From CAZIPZ01 sp964541075 (GTDB lineage: Bacteria > Acidobacteriota > Terriglobia > 20CM-2-55-15), in contig CAZIPZ010000019.1 in NCBI GenBank assembly GCA_964541075.1, positions 1-29,677 of the forward strand: 29,677 nucleotides of DNA. Direction: 5' to 3'. The notes beneath the pieces are model-generated. The model made no database searches, was not told where the DNA came from, and saw nothing but the letters and a program-made list of their open reading frames with translations. The translations under genes were made by a program, and so were the position numbers. Shown here one piece after another: positions 8,121-16,892 of this stretch (position 1 is its first letter; every line of letters begins with the position of its first letter).

Positions 8121-9539
8121 TTATGCATAGCCGTCCGACAGGGCGGCTCTGGCGGCGTGAAACCCACACATTCCGTGAACTCCGCCTCCCGGCGGGGTCG
8201 ATGACGAGCAGATGTAAACCCCTTTTGCTGGTGTTCGGTATGGAGAAAGGGACAAGACAGGTCGTGCGAAGAGTTGAAGGAGGTTCTGCAATCCGCCATT
8301 GATGTCACCGCCAACATAGTTTGGGTTATAAGCTTGAAGATCCGCTGTGCTCAGCTTGCTCCGGCCTAAAATGCAATCTCTAAATCCCGGCGCAAACTGT
8401 TCGACCTGGGTTTCAATACGGTTAGTCATGTCGTCGGTGGATCCATTTGGAACGTGGCAATAAGCCCACGCCAACTGTTTACCGCTGGGCGCTCGCGTTT
8501 CGTCGAACAATGAGGTTTGAGTGACGATAACAAAGGGGCGCTCCGGATGACGTCCCCTTGAGACTTCATGCTCTCCCCAGGCAATCTCCTCAAATGTCCC
8601 TCCAATATGTAGAGTTGCGGCTCGATTGCATCGCTTGTCTTTCCACGGTATCGGCGATGACAGAGCCCAATCCACTTTAAAGACGCCCGGACCGTAGCGG
8701 AAATGCTGCAACTTGCGTCGATAAGAATCAGGCAGCCGGTCACCGACCATCGTCCGGAGCTGTCGCGGTGTCACGTCGCAAAAAACCATCCGGGCTCTGG
8801 GCAATTCATCAAGCGATCGTATGAGGATACCCGTTTCGATTCTTCCACCAAGTGAACGCAGGTATGTGGCGAGAGCTTCGGGTATTTGTTGAGACCCTCC
8901 TCGCGGAAACGGCCATCCCACAGCATGCGCAAAAACGGTAAGAACTATCCCGAAGGCTGCGCTAGGACGGGTTTCCATCGGCAATACCGAATGAGCGGCC
9001 ATTCCCGCAAAAAGCGCCCGCGTCCTCGGGTTTCGAAACTGCGCGAATGCAAGAGAGCGCGCAGAACTGAGCGCGTACCTTGCAAAATTCGCGAATAGAA
9101 TAGGATGGGAAGGAAAATGGAGCGGCGCCAATATCTCGGCGGCAAACGCTTCCCAGCTTTCGGTGAGATTGCCGAACAAGGCGCGATAGCGTACGCCATC
9201 CTCTGTTAAGTTTCGCTCCGTCTCTTCCATACTTCGTTCAACGACGATCGAGTGTCCATCGATGAAAGGATGAGCTACCGGCGCTTCCGCATGAACCCAT
9301 TCCAAACCAAGATCAGATAAAGGCAAGCTGCGGAAAAATGGAGATGCCACAGCAAGTGGATGAATTGCAGAACAAACGTCATGAAGAAATCCCGGCAGGG
9401 TCAGCTCCGCCGAACGCACGCCGCCACCAATGCGATTGGCAGCCTCGAAAACACAGACTGAACGACCTGCCCTCGCCAGCTCAATCGCCGCTGCAAGCCC
9501 GTTTGGTCCGGTTCCAATGACAATGACGTCATAGCCCAT
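8121..9539 (-). CDS. FAD-dependent oxidoreductase of the phytoene-desaturase-like family
   Basis: A 472-residue flavoprotein. The N-terminal Rossmann motif is DVIVIGTGPNGLAAAIELA, followed by VFEAANRIGGGVRSAE, the dinucleotide-binding pattern of CrtI/PYROXD2-type amine oxidases and desaturases. The C-terminal FAD contact reads GVYICSSSTPPGGGVHGMCG, typical of these proteins. Similar proteins desaturate carotenoid precursors or oxidise amines; the substrate here cannot be told from sequence, and no carotenoid genes (crtB, crtE) are nearby. No signal peptide or membrane helix is obvious, but CrtI-like enzymes are peripheral membrane proteins. It is divergent from the GAF kinase gene, with an inverted repeat at 9635-9655 between them. 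The Shine-Dalgarno before 9539 is weak. Confidence 0.85.
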   Translation of the reverse strand: MGYDVIVIGTGPNGLAAAIELARAGRSVCVFEAANRIGGGVRSAELTLPGFLHDVCSAIHPLAVASPFFRSLPLSDLGLEWVHAEAPVAHPFIDGHSIVVERSMEETERNLTEDGVRYRALFGNLTESWEAFAAEILAPLHFPSHPILFANFARYALSSARSLAFAQFRNPRTRALFAGMAAHSVLPMETRPSAAFGIVLTVFAHAVGWPFPRGGSQQIPEALATYLRSLGGRIETGILIRSLDELPRARMVFCDVTPRQLRTMVGDRLPDSYRRKLQHFRYGPGVFKVDWALSSPIPWKDKRCNRAATLHIGGTFEEIAWGEHEVSRGRHPERPFVIVTQTSLFDETRAPSGKQLAWAYCHVPNGSTDDMTNRIETQVEQFAPGFRDCILGRSKLSTADLQAYNPNYVGGDINGGLQNLLQLFARPVLSLSPYRTPAKGVYICSSSTPPGGGVHGMCGFHAARAALSDGYA

Positions 9540-9634
9540 ATTCCGTGTGGGCGCCCTAACACCCGCTTAACGCTAACCCATCAGGTCATGCATCAATCAT
9601 GAAACGCCCGACTAAATGGTTGACTGTTCTTTTT

Positions 9635-9655
9635 AATGATTTACAGAAAATCATT
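9635..9655. repeat. Perfect 8-bp inverted repeat, operator-like
   Basis: AATGATTT (9635-9642) and AAATCATT (9648-9655) are perfect reverse complements around a 5-bp spacer. They lie in the 163-bp divergent region between the FAD oxidoreductase and GAF kinase genes, just downstream of a TTGACT hexamer (9620-9625). The position suits a dimeric regulator acting on one or both genes. The regulator is unknown. It is not a good Fur box because the half-site spacing is wrong. Confidence 0.45.
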
Positions 9656-9702
9656 CATCGTTTTTAATTTTCACCGGCGATGAAGGATGTCGCTGACATT
9701 AC

Positions 9703-10998
9703 GTGGTTGATAGGAATCCTCTAAATACAGACTTTGAGTACCAGCGCCTACGGCGCCTGTTGGACGCGGTCGTCCTGCTGAACTCGACCCTCGAGGTGAG
9801 AGAACTAACTCAAATCATCCTCGAGATCGTTCGCGACCAGGTGCCGGTAGAGCGGGTTACCGCGTTCCGAGTGGATCGCAAGCACCAGGTTGTCCGTTCT
9901 CTTGTAGCGCAGCAAGTTGAACAAGAGATCGTGGTGTCCATCGGCTCGGGAATCGCAGGCGTGGTCGCTGCCACAGGAGAAATTCTCGACGTTCCAGATG
10001 CGTACGCTGATCCCCGCTTTGACTCGAGTTTTGATCGCACACTAAACTATCAAACGAACGATCTCCTCGCATTGCCAATCGTCAATAGGCAGGGTGAAGT
10101 TGTCGGTGTGTTGGAACTTCTCAATCGAATGCGCCGGATCACACCAACAGACATCGAGTTCCTTCGAGGTGTGTCCGTATACATCGGCCTCGCTCTTGAA
10201 AATGCATGGCTTTATCAAGAGGCTCTGGCGAAAGAGCGCGTCGAAAAGGAACTCGTCCGTCTTAGGCATCGCCTGGCTCAACTCGAACGCCTGACAACTA
10301 TGGCGCAGGTGTTATCCAGCATCGGTCACGAGATAAACAATCCGCTCGCTATCGCGATGGGAAATGTCGGCCTGTTCAAAGCCGAACTCGCAACTGATGA
10401 CAGAAAGTTAACGCGCCTGTTGAAGATCGAGTCGGCGCTTGATCGGGCTGCGACGGTCGCCCGCAAATTTGTGACGCTGGCAGAGCCACAGCCTGGAAAA
10501 CATGTGCCTCTCGACTTAGGGCTCCTCTTAAAGCAAGTGATCGAGCTGCGGACTGCTGAGTGGAAGCTCTTAGGAATCGAAACCGGCGTTGACATTCGTC
10601 CAGTTCCAGCGGTCCTGGGTGATGAAGGACAATTGCAGATGGCTTTCATGCATCTGCTGATCAATGCAGAAGAAGCATCGCGCCAGAGCCCATCGCAACC
10701 TCGCGTTGGAATCATGCTGGACTACTATTCCGGACTGAAACAAATACGCGTCGAAATTCGTGACAACGGGCCAGGCATTCCCTTCGAGATTCAAAAGAAG
10801 GTGTTCGAACCGTTCTTCACGACCAAAACGGCGGGATCAGGAACAGGCGTAGGATTGGCGGCAGTCCGCGCCATCACAGAACGCCACGGTGGTCGCGTGT
10901 CATTCCTTACGACCGATGTCGGTGCGACATTTATTATCGAACTTCCGACGCTCGACAACCCAAATGCACTCGATAACGACTCTATTGAGCCTGCTTAG
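9703..10998 (+). CDS. Soluble GAF-domain sensor histidine kinase
   Basis: A 431-residue cytoplasmic histidine kinase with no membrane helices. A GAF domain spans about residues 20-170 (ERVTAFRVDRKHQVV, IGSGIAGVVAATGE, LLALPIVNRQGEVVGVLELLN). A coiled linker (EALAKERVEKELVRLRHRL) leads to the dimerisation helix with SSIGHEINNPLAIAMGN (His209) and an HATPase domain with EIRDNGPGIP and TKTAGSGTGVGLAAVRAI. The HEINNPL box resembles NtrB/HPK4-type kinases. The start is GTG 9703: an in-frame stop lies just upstream, and GAAGGA is about 15 nt away, slightly long. No response regulator is encoded beside it; the stand-alone receiver at 7498-7905 is a possible partner. Confidence 0.88.
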   Translation: MVDRNPLNTDFEYQRLRRLLDAVVLLNSTLEVRELTQIILEIVRDQVPVERVTAFRVDRKHQVVRSLVAQQVEQEIVVSIGSGIAGVVAATGEILDVPDAYADPRFDSSFDRTLNYQTNDLLALPIVNRQGEVVGVLELLNRMRRITPTDIEFLRGVSVYIGLALENAWLYQEALAKERVEKELVRLRHRLAQLERLTTMAQVLSSIGHEINNPLAIAMGNVGLFKAELATDDRKLTRLLKIESALDRAATVARKFVTLAEPQPGKHVPLDLGLLLKQVIELRTAEWKLLGIETGVDIRPVPAVLGDEGQLQMAFMHLLINAEEASRQSPSQPRVGIMLDYYSGLKQIRVEIRDNGPGIPFEIQKKVFEPFFTTKTAGSGTGVGLAAVRAITERHGGRVSFLTTDVGATFIIELPTLDNPNALDNDSIEPA

Positions 10999-11181
10999 CA
11001 TTACCGCAACCCAAAATTGAACAATTAGAACAAACTGAAATTCCTCCCCGGGAGTCTCCAAAAAATCAAAAGATTTATGTATTTTCTAGTGGACAGCAAT
11101 TCCGTCCTTCCCTGACAATCCACGCGTTCGATTTGGATTTGCACGGAAGCTCTCACCTAAACAGAGCAGGAGGCTCGTGGC

Positions 11182-11457
11182 ATGCAGCAAGGCAATCACC
11201 TATCTGAACCCGAAATCCGAAAAATCATCTCGCTGCTAGAAAACACCGAACTGGGATTGTCCGATATCGCTCTCAGGATGGGATGCAGTCGTAGCGCGAT
11301 TACTTCCATCAACCGCCGCTTTCAGGTGCGCAACTACTCCGGCAGACGCGCAACCTGGACGGTTCGCAAGAACGGTTCGTCTGAATTCGAAGAGTTGTTG
11401 CTTGTCTCCAACTCTCTTGGAAACAGCGGAGGCCACCGCGATTCCGCGTCCAACTAG
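11182..11457 (+). CDS. Small helix-turn-helix DNA-binding protein
   Basis: A 91-residue protein preceded by an excellent ribosome site (AGGAGG at 11168-11173, 8 nt before ATG). Residues about 9-47 read as a homeodomain-like HTH: SEPEIRKIISLLEN as first helix, LGLSDIALRMGCSRSAITSI as the turn and recognition helix. The basic stretch RRFQVRNYSGRRATW follows. The pattern resembles the HTH of resolvases and of transposase-type HTH domains, but no catalytic or effector domain is present. The C-terminus is polar and probably disordered. It could be a small transcription regulator; its targets are unknown. No neighbour forms an obvious operon with it. Confidence 0.7.
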   Translation: MQQGNHLSEPEIRKIISLLENTELGLSDIALRMGCSRSAITSINRRFQVRNYSGRRATWTVRKNGSSEFEELLLVSNSLGNSGGHRDSASN

Positions 11458-11849
11458 AAAACACGATTGATTTCAGAACCGCATCGCTGACGTGCCTGCG
11501 AGCGTCATGGTTTTCAGCTCGCGGGCCGTCATCCCAATTGACTACGGAGCGATTGAAAAAACCTTTATACTTCGTTGACCGTGGTCATTCTAAAAGGCGC
11601 TATCTCAAAGCTCGCCTTAGCTGATCTGCACGTCATGACAGACCTTACGCAAATCACAGCGTACTTGGAAAGAAATTGAAGAATTGCGCTTTCACGCAGG
11701 GACGGACAAAGATCGAATATGAAGCGAGCGGCGAACACAACCCGATCAGCAAGGCTATTTCGTGGCAATGCTGGCAATGAAACTCGAACAGCAGATGTGT
11801 CAAACCCCGTGGTAAACCTGAAGAAATATTGTGAGAATCGGGCTGTTCG
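11458..11849. other. Gene-free stretch before the SRPBCC gene
   Basis: I see no convincing gene in these 392 bp. A rightward frame at 11581-11672 reads KGAISKLALADLHVMTD and soon hits a stop; a leftward frame at 11565-11882 has no recognisable feature. The region presumably carries the promoter of the SRPBCC gene, but no good -35/-10 pair was found. Confidence 0.4.
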
Positions 11850-12338
11850 ATGAGCTGGAATGAGTACCACTTTGAAGATCATTGGGATGTACCGTACCCC
11901 GCGGAAGATGTTTGGGACGTGCTTTCAAAGGCCAGCAAATTTCCAGAGTGGTGGCAGGGCGTCTATCTATCAGCCAAACCGCTCGATGGCATATCCCAAC
12001 CTCACGTGGGAGCCAGAGTGTCCGCGGTCGCCAGAGGCTGGCTTCCCTACAAGCTTCGCTTCACCATAGAAACAATCGCGCTCGAAAAGCCTCGATTCAT
12101 CGCGTTCAGGGCTAGCGGGGATTTTCAGACAAACGATTCGAGATGGATCTTGACCTCAAACAGCACGGGAACGCATGTCGTGCTCCACTGGAACCCGGTA
12201 GTCGACAAACCTATCGTGAAGCTGCTCTCACCCCTATTGAAACCAATCTTCCGCTGGAATCATAACTGGACTATGGTTCGAGGTCAGCGACAGATCATTG
12301 AATATATGTCAAGACTGCAAGATTCCATTTATCAATAG
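11850..12338 (+). CDS. SRPBCC-family (polyketide cyclase/START-like) protein
   Basis: A 162-residue soluble protein. Its opening HFEDHWDVPYPAEDVWDVLSKASKFPEWW is the hallmark of the SRPBCC fold: a strand followed by a Trp-containing helix and a W/P loop. Strand patterns such as GARVSAVARGWLPYKLRFTI and RWILTSNSTGTHVVLHWN continue the helix-grip sheet, and the C-terminal helix (WTMVRGQRQIIEYMSRLQ) closes it. These domains bind hydrophobic ligands in a central pocket; the ligand is unknown here. The ribosome site is weak. Its stop codon lies in a small hairpin (ATAGGC 12335-12340, GCCTAT 12345-12350) without a T tract. The amidase gene begins 116 bp later on the same strand. Confidence 0.8.
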   Translation: MSWNEYHFEDHWDVPYPAEDVWDVLSKASKFPEWWQGVYLSAKPLDGISQPHVGARVSAVARGWLPYKLRFTIETIALEKPRFIAFRASGDFQTNDSRWILTSNSTGTHVVLHWNPVVDKPIVKLLSPLLKPIFRWNHNWTMVRGQRQIIEYMSRLQDSIYQ

Positions 12339-12454
12339 GCTCCTGCCTATCCACGAGTCTTCACAAACAGCGTCCAATTGACAATGTCGGAAGCGCTGGG
12401 ATAAATCAGAGACAAATCCAATAAAGTCGCAGAGGCGCCCAAACGAGGAGGACA

Positions 12455-13585
12455 ATGATGTTGAAGAACGTCCCGAGATCTACCTATTTGCACCATGCCT
12501 TCAGGATGCTGGTAGTCATCCTGTTGATGAGCCTCGCGGCTGTTTCAAACTTGCTAGCGCAAAAACAATTCGACATTATCGAAGCGCGCATCGGCGACAT
12601 TCAAGCAGCGATCCTGTCGAAACAGGTCACGACAGAAGGCATCGTGCGAATTTACCTTCAGCGCATCAAGGCATACAACGGCGCATGCGTGGCTCAGCCC
12701 TATGGAATATTAGGGCCAATCACGACAAATCCCAATGCAGGTCAGCTGAACGCTTTTATCACCCTCAACCTGCGCCCGGCTCATCGAAAAGAACTGGGCT
12801 TCGAATCCCACACTTCCCGCAGCATGACGAACTTGGCGGACGACGATTCGAGGATGCCCGACGCACTGGAAGTCGCGATCGCGCACGATCGAGAACTTGC
12901 GCGTACAGGAAAGCTGGTGGGTCCGCTGCAGGGCGTCGTAATCGCCTTGAAGGATCAATATGACACCTTTGATATGCGCACGACCGGGGGTGCAGACGCT
13001 TTCTATGCCAATGATCGTCCGCCGGAGGACGCCACTTTCGTCAAGCGATTACGCGAAGCCGGAGCCATCATTCTCGCAAAAGCCAATCTTGTCGAATACG
13101 CGGGCGGCACCATACCGCGTAGTTCCTTCGGCGGGACATCCTGCAATCCATACGACACCGAGCGAACTCCGAGCGGATCCAGCTCAGGTTCGGGTTCCGG
13201 TGTTGCAGCGAATCTCGTTACTTGCGCCATCGCTGAAGAAACCGGATCTTCGATTAGGGGGCCTGCGCGGGCTAACAACACCGTTGGACTCTCCCCAACT
13301 CAGGAATTGGTCAGCCGGCACGGAATGATGGGCGCGGGAATCAACACACGCGTTGGACCTATCTGTCGGACCGTCGAAGACTCTGCAAAGATTCTCGACG
13401 TGATCGCCGGTTACGATCCTAAGGATCCTCTGACGGTGTTCAGCGTGAATCGCAACCCCCCAAAGCCTTATCAGGCGTTCGCGCAGGAAAAGGATCTAAA
13501 GGGCGTACGGATCGGGATCGTCCGGGAGTACATGGACAAGAAGCTTTTCAACGAAGTCGACTCCGAAACAAATCGACATTGTTGA
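12455..13585 (+). pseudogene. Exported amidase-signature hydrolase, N-terminal part before a frameshift
   Basis: Start ATG 12455 follows GAGGAGG closely. Residues 15-36 look like a signal peptide (FRMLVVILLMSLAAVSNLLA, then Q). The amidase-signature core is clear: catalytic Lys166 in VVIALKDQYDT, the glycine/serine loop TPSGSSSGSGSG (residues 238-249) and the probable nucleophile Ser266 in EETGSSIRGPA, so the Ser-cisSer-Lys triad appears intact. The reading frame ends at TGA 13583-13585 after ...DSETNRHC. Removing one A near 13568 lets it continue in the next frame as QIDIVERAVADLKK and onward to 14435. The restored protein would be about 659 residues. This is either a recent one-base insertion or a base-calling error in GAAACAAA. 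Such enzymes hydrolyse amide bonds; the substrate is unknown. Confidence 0.85.
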
Positions 13586-14435
13586 GCGGGCGGTTGCCGA
13601 CCTGAAAAAGACAGGAGCAACCCTCGTTGATCCCGGACCCGGGAGCGCCCTCTTTACAAGCTGCTTTAAGCAGCACCTGCCGCAGGCCGAGAACAAGCTT
13701 TTTACTCGTCGCTTCCCTGATCTTTTCCCAGTTGACGCCGATGGTAGAGCGGCAAAGGGCCACATTGAGACTCTGACAAATATGGCCGTCGATCCATCAC
13801 TTGTACCCGACAAAGTGAGCCTTCGAGACTTTGGTGCAGCCGGCGCAGTAGGCGAGAACAAGTATTCAATAAACCTCTATTTAAAGCGCCGCGGCGATTC
13901 GAATATCAAGAACAATACAGATCTGGTCAACAAGTCCAACTTTCACAATGATCCCAACTTTCCGGATCGGAAGAAGCAGCGCGAAGCTATCGAAACACCG
14001 ACGGAGCTGAACATGGCGGAACGGATGCTTCGCCGCTTTTCATTCCAACAACTCATGCTGCAATGCATGGCTGAATTGAACATTGACGCCCTGGTGTATC
14101 CAACGACCAATTTGCCGCCTGCGAAGCTTGGCGCACCCGATGAGCCTTCACTCAACGGCCGCGGCGACTCATGGAATCTGTTCGGCCAGCATGGATTTCC
14201 AGCGATTACAGTTCCCGCTGGATTCACCACCACAGTTTATGACCGGGTTCGAGACTTGTCGGGAGGAACGACTCACCTGGTGGGACCCACTCCAGCGAAA
14301 TTGCCTGTGGGAGTGGATTTCGCAGCACGACCCTTCGATGAAGCGTTATTGCTCAGAATCGCCTCCGCATACGAAACCGCATCGAAACATAGAATACCGC
14401 CAGCGTCCTTCGGACCTATTCGTACAAGCAACTGA
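13569..14435 (+). pseudogene. Amidase C-terminal part, displaced frame after the frameshift
   Basis: From 13569 the second frame runs 288 codons to TGA-free end at 14435 and completes the amidase begun at 12455. It opens IDIVERAVADLKKTGATLVDPG, a typical amidase segment following the KGVRIGIVREYM strand of the first part. Later family features are ALVYPTTNLPPAKLG-like (read as DALVYPTTNLPP) and GQHGFPAITVPAGFT, the C-terminal amidase motif. It lacks its own ribosome site; the first ATG with reasonable length is internal (13782), so independent translation is unlikely. Sequence quality is otherwise good, with no further stops, which argues for a recent or artefactual lesion. Confidence 0.8.
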
Positions 14436-14858
14436 AGAAAGGGACGAGGTATAGCCGCACCATGGTTCGCATCAATCGAACGACCGATCGAGAATTCGGA
14501 GAATATACGGCAAGAGGCGAGCGCCACTCTCGGCGCATGACACCGTCCAAATCGCTCCTCAAGACAAATTGCTTCCTCATTGAGTTGGCGCGACAGTGGA
14601 CGGGCGCCCGCGCGGCGGCTTTCTTACGCTTCCGATTCTGCACCCAAGGATCAAACTTCCGGCTTCACACGAGCATACCGATACGATCATTCGGAAGTCG
14701 GGCGACGCGGTCTGGCTTTCCTCAGTTGGAGAGCCTTTCTGTTGCACCGAACGTTCTTCAGGAGGGATTTGTTCCTGTCCGTGCCACCAAACTCTTTGTG
14801 TGGTTTTGTGAAGAGGGTCGTGAACAATTTCCGAACATAAAAATTGTTGCTGCCTTCT
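14436..14858. other. Gap between amidase and MFS gene, possible decayed coding sequence
   Basis: No intact gene is supported in these 423 bp. Fragments in different forward frames look protein-like: NCFLIELARQWTGARAAAFL (about 14569-14628) and, in another frame, ASHEHTDTIIRKSGDAVWLS (about 14660-14720). Together they could be a frameshifted remnant of a GAF-like or other regulatory domain, but I cannot assign a family and treat this as a guess. Confidence 0.3.
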
Positions 14859-16166
14859 CTAGTCTGGCGGTGTCTGCAAAGTGGATGCCGTCTGAATTCC
14901 AGACGCCATCTCCGGCAGGATGCCCAATCGCACATAAATGGGCCTGACAACCTCTCGAATTCCTTGGAGGCGTCGAGAAAACCAGAGCGCCGCCAACATA
15001 CTGAGCGCACCTCCCGCCATAACTGTATAAGGAGCTCCAATCCTGCTTGCAGCGAATCCAGCGATCAAGCTCCCGAATGGCGCTACACCGACGAACGCCA
15101 TAGTGTAAAAACTCATGACCCGACCACGCTTGTCTTCTTGAACGATGGTTTGCATGATCGTATTGCTTGCGGCCATCTGCTGCATCATCGAAAACCCTGT
15201 AATCAGCATCAAAGGCAAGGACAACCACAACCATCGCGACAACCCGAAAGCCACGAGTCCTGCGCCGAACGTCAAGGCGGTGACCGCGATTACTCTTCCC
15301 AAACCGACAATCGTTCTACGCGTTGCCAACGTTAGGGCGCTGATTAAGGCTCCCAAACCCGTCGCTGCCGTAAGAAAGCCCAACGTGTACGGACCCCCAT
15401 GCAATATCTCGCTCGCAAAGATGGGCAGCAACACGGTATACGGAATACCGAACAGGCTCACCGACATCACAAGTATGAGAATGGAGCGAATCGGAGTAAA
15501 ACTCGAAACATACCCAAGCCCGTCTTTCAGCTCCGTCCAGATGTCCTTCCTTTCCCCATGACGGCTCGGTGGAGGCACCATCAACAAAAGCGACGCAATA
15601 ACGGCGAGATAGCTGAAACCGTCAATCAGGAAGCAATAACCCTCGCCGGCATAAGCGATAACGCCCCCGGCAATCGAAGGCCCGATCAAGCGCGCGGTAT
15701 TGAAAATACAAGAATTCAGTGCAATGGCATTCACCAGATCCGCCCTGTCCTGCACCATTTCAATGACGAATGTTTGGCGAGCGGGCATATCCAGAGCGTT
15801 CACAACGCCTTGAAACATGGTCAGAAGGACGATATTTCCGACGCTTGCCTCGCCCAAGAAGACAATTACGGCAAGAGAAAACGACTGGAACATCGATAAC
15901 GTTTGAGTGATCTTCAGAATGCGATGCCGGTCCCATCGATCGACCCAGACTCCAGCAAACGGCGCAAGGAGAAATGCCGGCATCTGTCCGCAAAAGCCGA
16001 CAAATCCAAGAAGCCAAGCCGAACCTGTCAACCGATAGATCAACCAACTCGTGGCCACTTGAGTCATCCACGTACCGATCAACGACATGCTTTGACCGAC
16101 GAAAAATAACCTGTAGTTTCGGTGGCGCAATGATCGGATTGCGAACTGCAGCGTGGAAGCCTTCAT
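14859..16166 (-). CDS. MFS transporter, EntS/MFS_3-type exporter
   Basis: A 435-residue polytopic membrane protein with about 12 hydrophobic helices. The start reads LRHRNYRLFFVGQSMSLIGTW, the signature of the enterobactin-exporter-like MFS group. The loop between helices 2 and 3 has GVWVDRWDRHRILKIT, the conserved MFS motif A form. The middle contains NALDMPARQTFVIEMV and ARLIGPSIAGGVI, also typical of this group. Members export siderophores, drugs or other small molecules; the substrate cannot be read from sequence. It converges with the amidase gene and has no operon partner. The start at 16166 gives the family's usual N-terminus. A short tail (GIQTASTLQTPPD) follows the last helix. Confidence 0.88.
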   Translation of the reverse strand: MKASTLQFAIRSLRHRNYRLFFVGQSMSLIGTWMTQVATSWLIYRLTGSAWLLGFVGFCGQMPAFLLAPFAGVWVDRWDRHRILKITQTLSMFQSFSLAVIVFLGEASVGNIVLLTMFQGVVNALDMPARQTFVIEMVQDRADLVNAIALNSCIFNTARLIGPSIAGGVIAYAGEGYCFLIDGFSYLAVIASLLLMVPPPSRHGERKDIWTELKDGLGYVSSFTPIRSILILVMSVSLFGIPYTVLLPIFASEILHGGPYTLGFLTAATGLGALISALTLATRRTIVGLGRVIAVTALTFGAGLVAFGLSRWLWLSLPLMLITGFSMMQQMAASNTIMQTIVQEDKRGRVMSFYTMAFVGVAPFGSLIAGFAASRIGAPYTVMAGGALSMLAALWFSRRLQGIREVVRPIYVRLGILPEMASGIQTASTLQTPPD

Positions 16167-16274
16167 GCCCTTAAGTATGACAAAAGAAAACTGATTAAAG
16201 GTGGGTTATGGCGCGCGGCGCAGATGGGTTAGGCCGCGGAATACGATACGGCGCGCAATTCGAGTCTGGCAAGG

Positions 16275-16493
16275 CTACGAACTTCCATTCGTCGATCGCT
16301 CTTTAATCAACTGCTGTGCGTAGAAGACGGCAGTCGCGTCGTCCTTGAGCGTCACGACAAATCGGTACATGCCGCTGAATTGGTATACCTCTACGACGGT
16401 TCCGCATTGATGAAAGTATCTCGTGGAAGTAGCCACAATACGGACAACGTCGCCGATTGAAAAGCGTGGCGGACTGCTTGATTGCCGATGCAT
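16275..16493 (-). CDS. Small SH3/KOW-like beta-barrel protein (hypothetical)
   Basis: A 72-residue frame whose translation looks like a real small domain rather than a shadow. FSIGDVVRIVATSTRYFHQCGTVVEV followed by YRFVVTLKDDATAVFYAQQL gives five predicted strands, with the F-x-x-GD-x-V start and G-x-V turn common in KOW/SH3-like barrels. Such domains often bind nucleic acid or ribosomal partners, but no function can be assigned. The ribosome site before ATG 16493 is poor and codon use is unremarkable. It lies between the MFS gene and the RRM gene, on the same strand as both. It could alternatively be a chance frame; the regular strand pattern makes that less likely. Confidence 0.55.
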   Translation of the reverse strand: MHRQSSSPPRFSIGDVVRIVATSTRYFHQCGTVVEVYQFSGMYRFVVTLKDDATAVFYAQQLIKERSTNGSS

Positions 16494-16892
16494 GTGTCAA
16501 TCAGAAGAACCATTTTGATGTTTGGAGATTTCGCAAATAGCGAGACTCGCTCAGCTTCATTGGCCTCGCAAGCTTACATTTCTGTCAAATCCTGGCAATC
16601 GGACAGAAGGACATCTGTTTGTCAGAATTTGTCCGATCCAACGGCAGGAAATATAGAGAGGACTAACTCTCGGGGAGGTTGCTTTTTCCGATCCGCTTTA
16701 TATTTCAGAAGGTGGAAGCCGATCTCGAAACCTGCACAGAGTTTGGGAACAGATTCCCGCCTTCATGCAGCGCTTCATTTCAAAAAAAGCACTTCGTCCT
16801 CAGCCGAGTGAGTTGCCGAATTGGCGCCGTTAAGAAACTAGAGTGAAACTTGATCAGGCCGCCCAATACGCCGATACCAAGTCAGCCGACCT
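16494..16892. other. Gene-free stretch with inverted repeats
   Basis: No gene is supported in these 399 bp. A perfect 8-bp inverted repeat ATCGGACA (16598-16605) and TGTCCGAT (16630-16637) encloses 24 nt, and a second pair TTCTGTC (16580-16586) and GACAGAA (16602-16608) overlaps its left arm. The region is downstream of the RRM gene and upstream of the small SH3-like gene on the minus strand. It may hold an operator or an untranslated RNA structure. No T tract marks it as an intrinsic terminator. Confidence 0.4.

Noticed and set aside
9635..9655. The AATGATTT palindrome as a Fur box
   Set aside because: The half sites are spaced by 5 bp and do not fit the interlocked Fur consensus.
11565..11882. 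A 105-codon leftward frame overlapping the SRPBCC gene start
   Set aside because: No ribosome site or motif; overlaps the start of a well-supported gene.
12335..12350. Hairpin at the SRPBCC stop codon as an intrinsic terminator
   Set aside because: The stem is only 6 bp and no T tract follows.
14462..14947. A 161-codon rightward frame
   Set aside because: It runs into the MFS gene on the opposite strand, has no ribosome site and no family-like pattern over its whole length.
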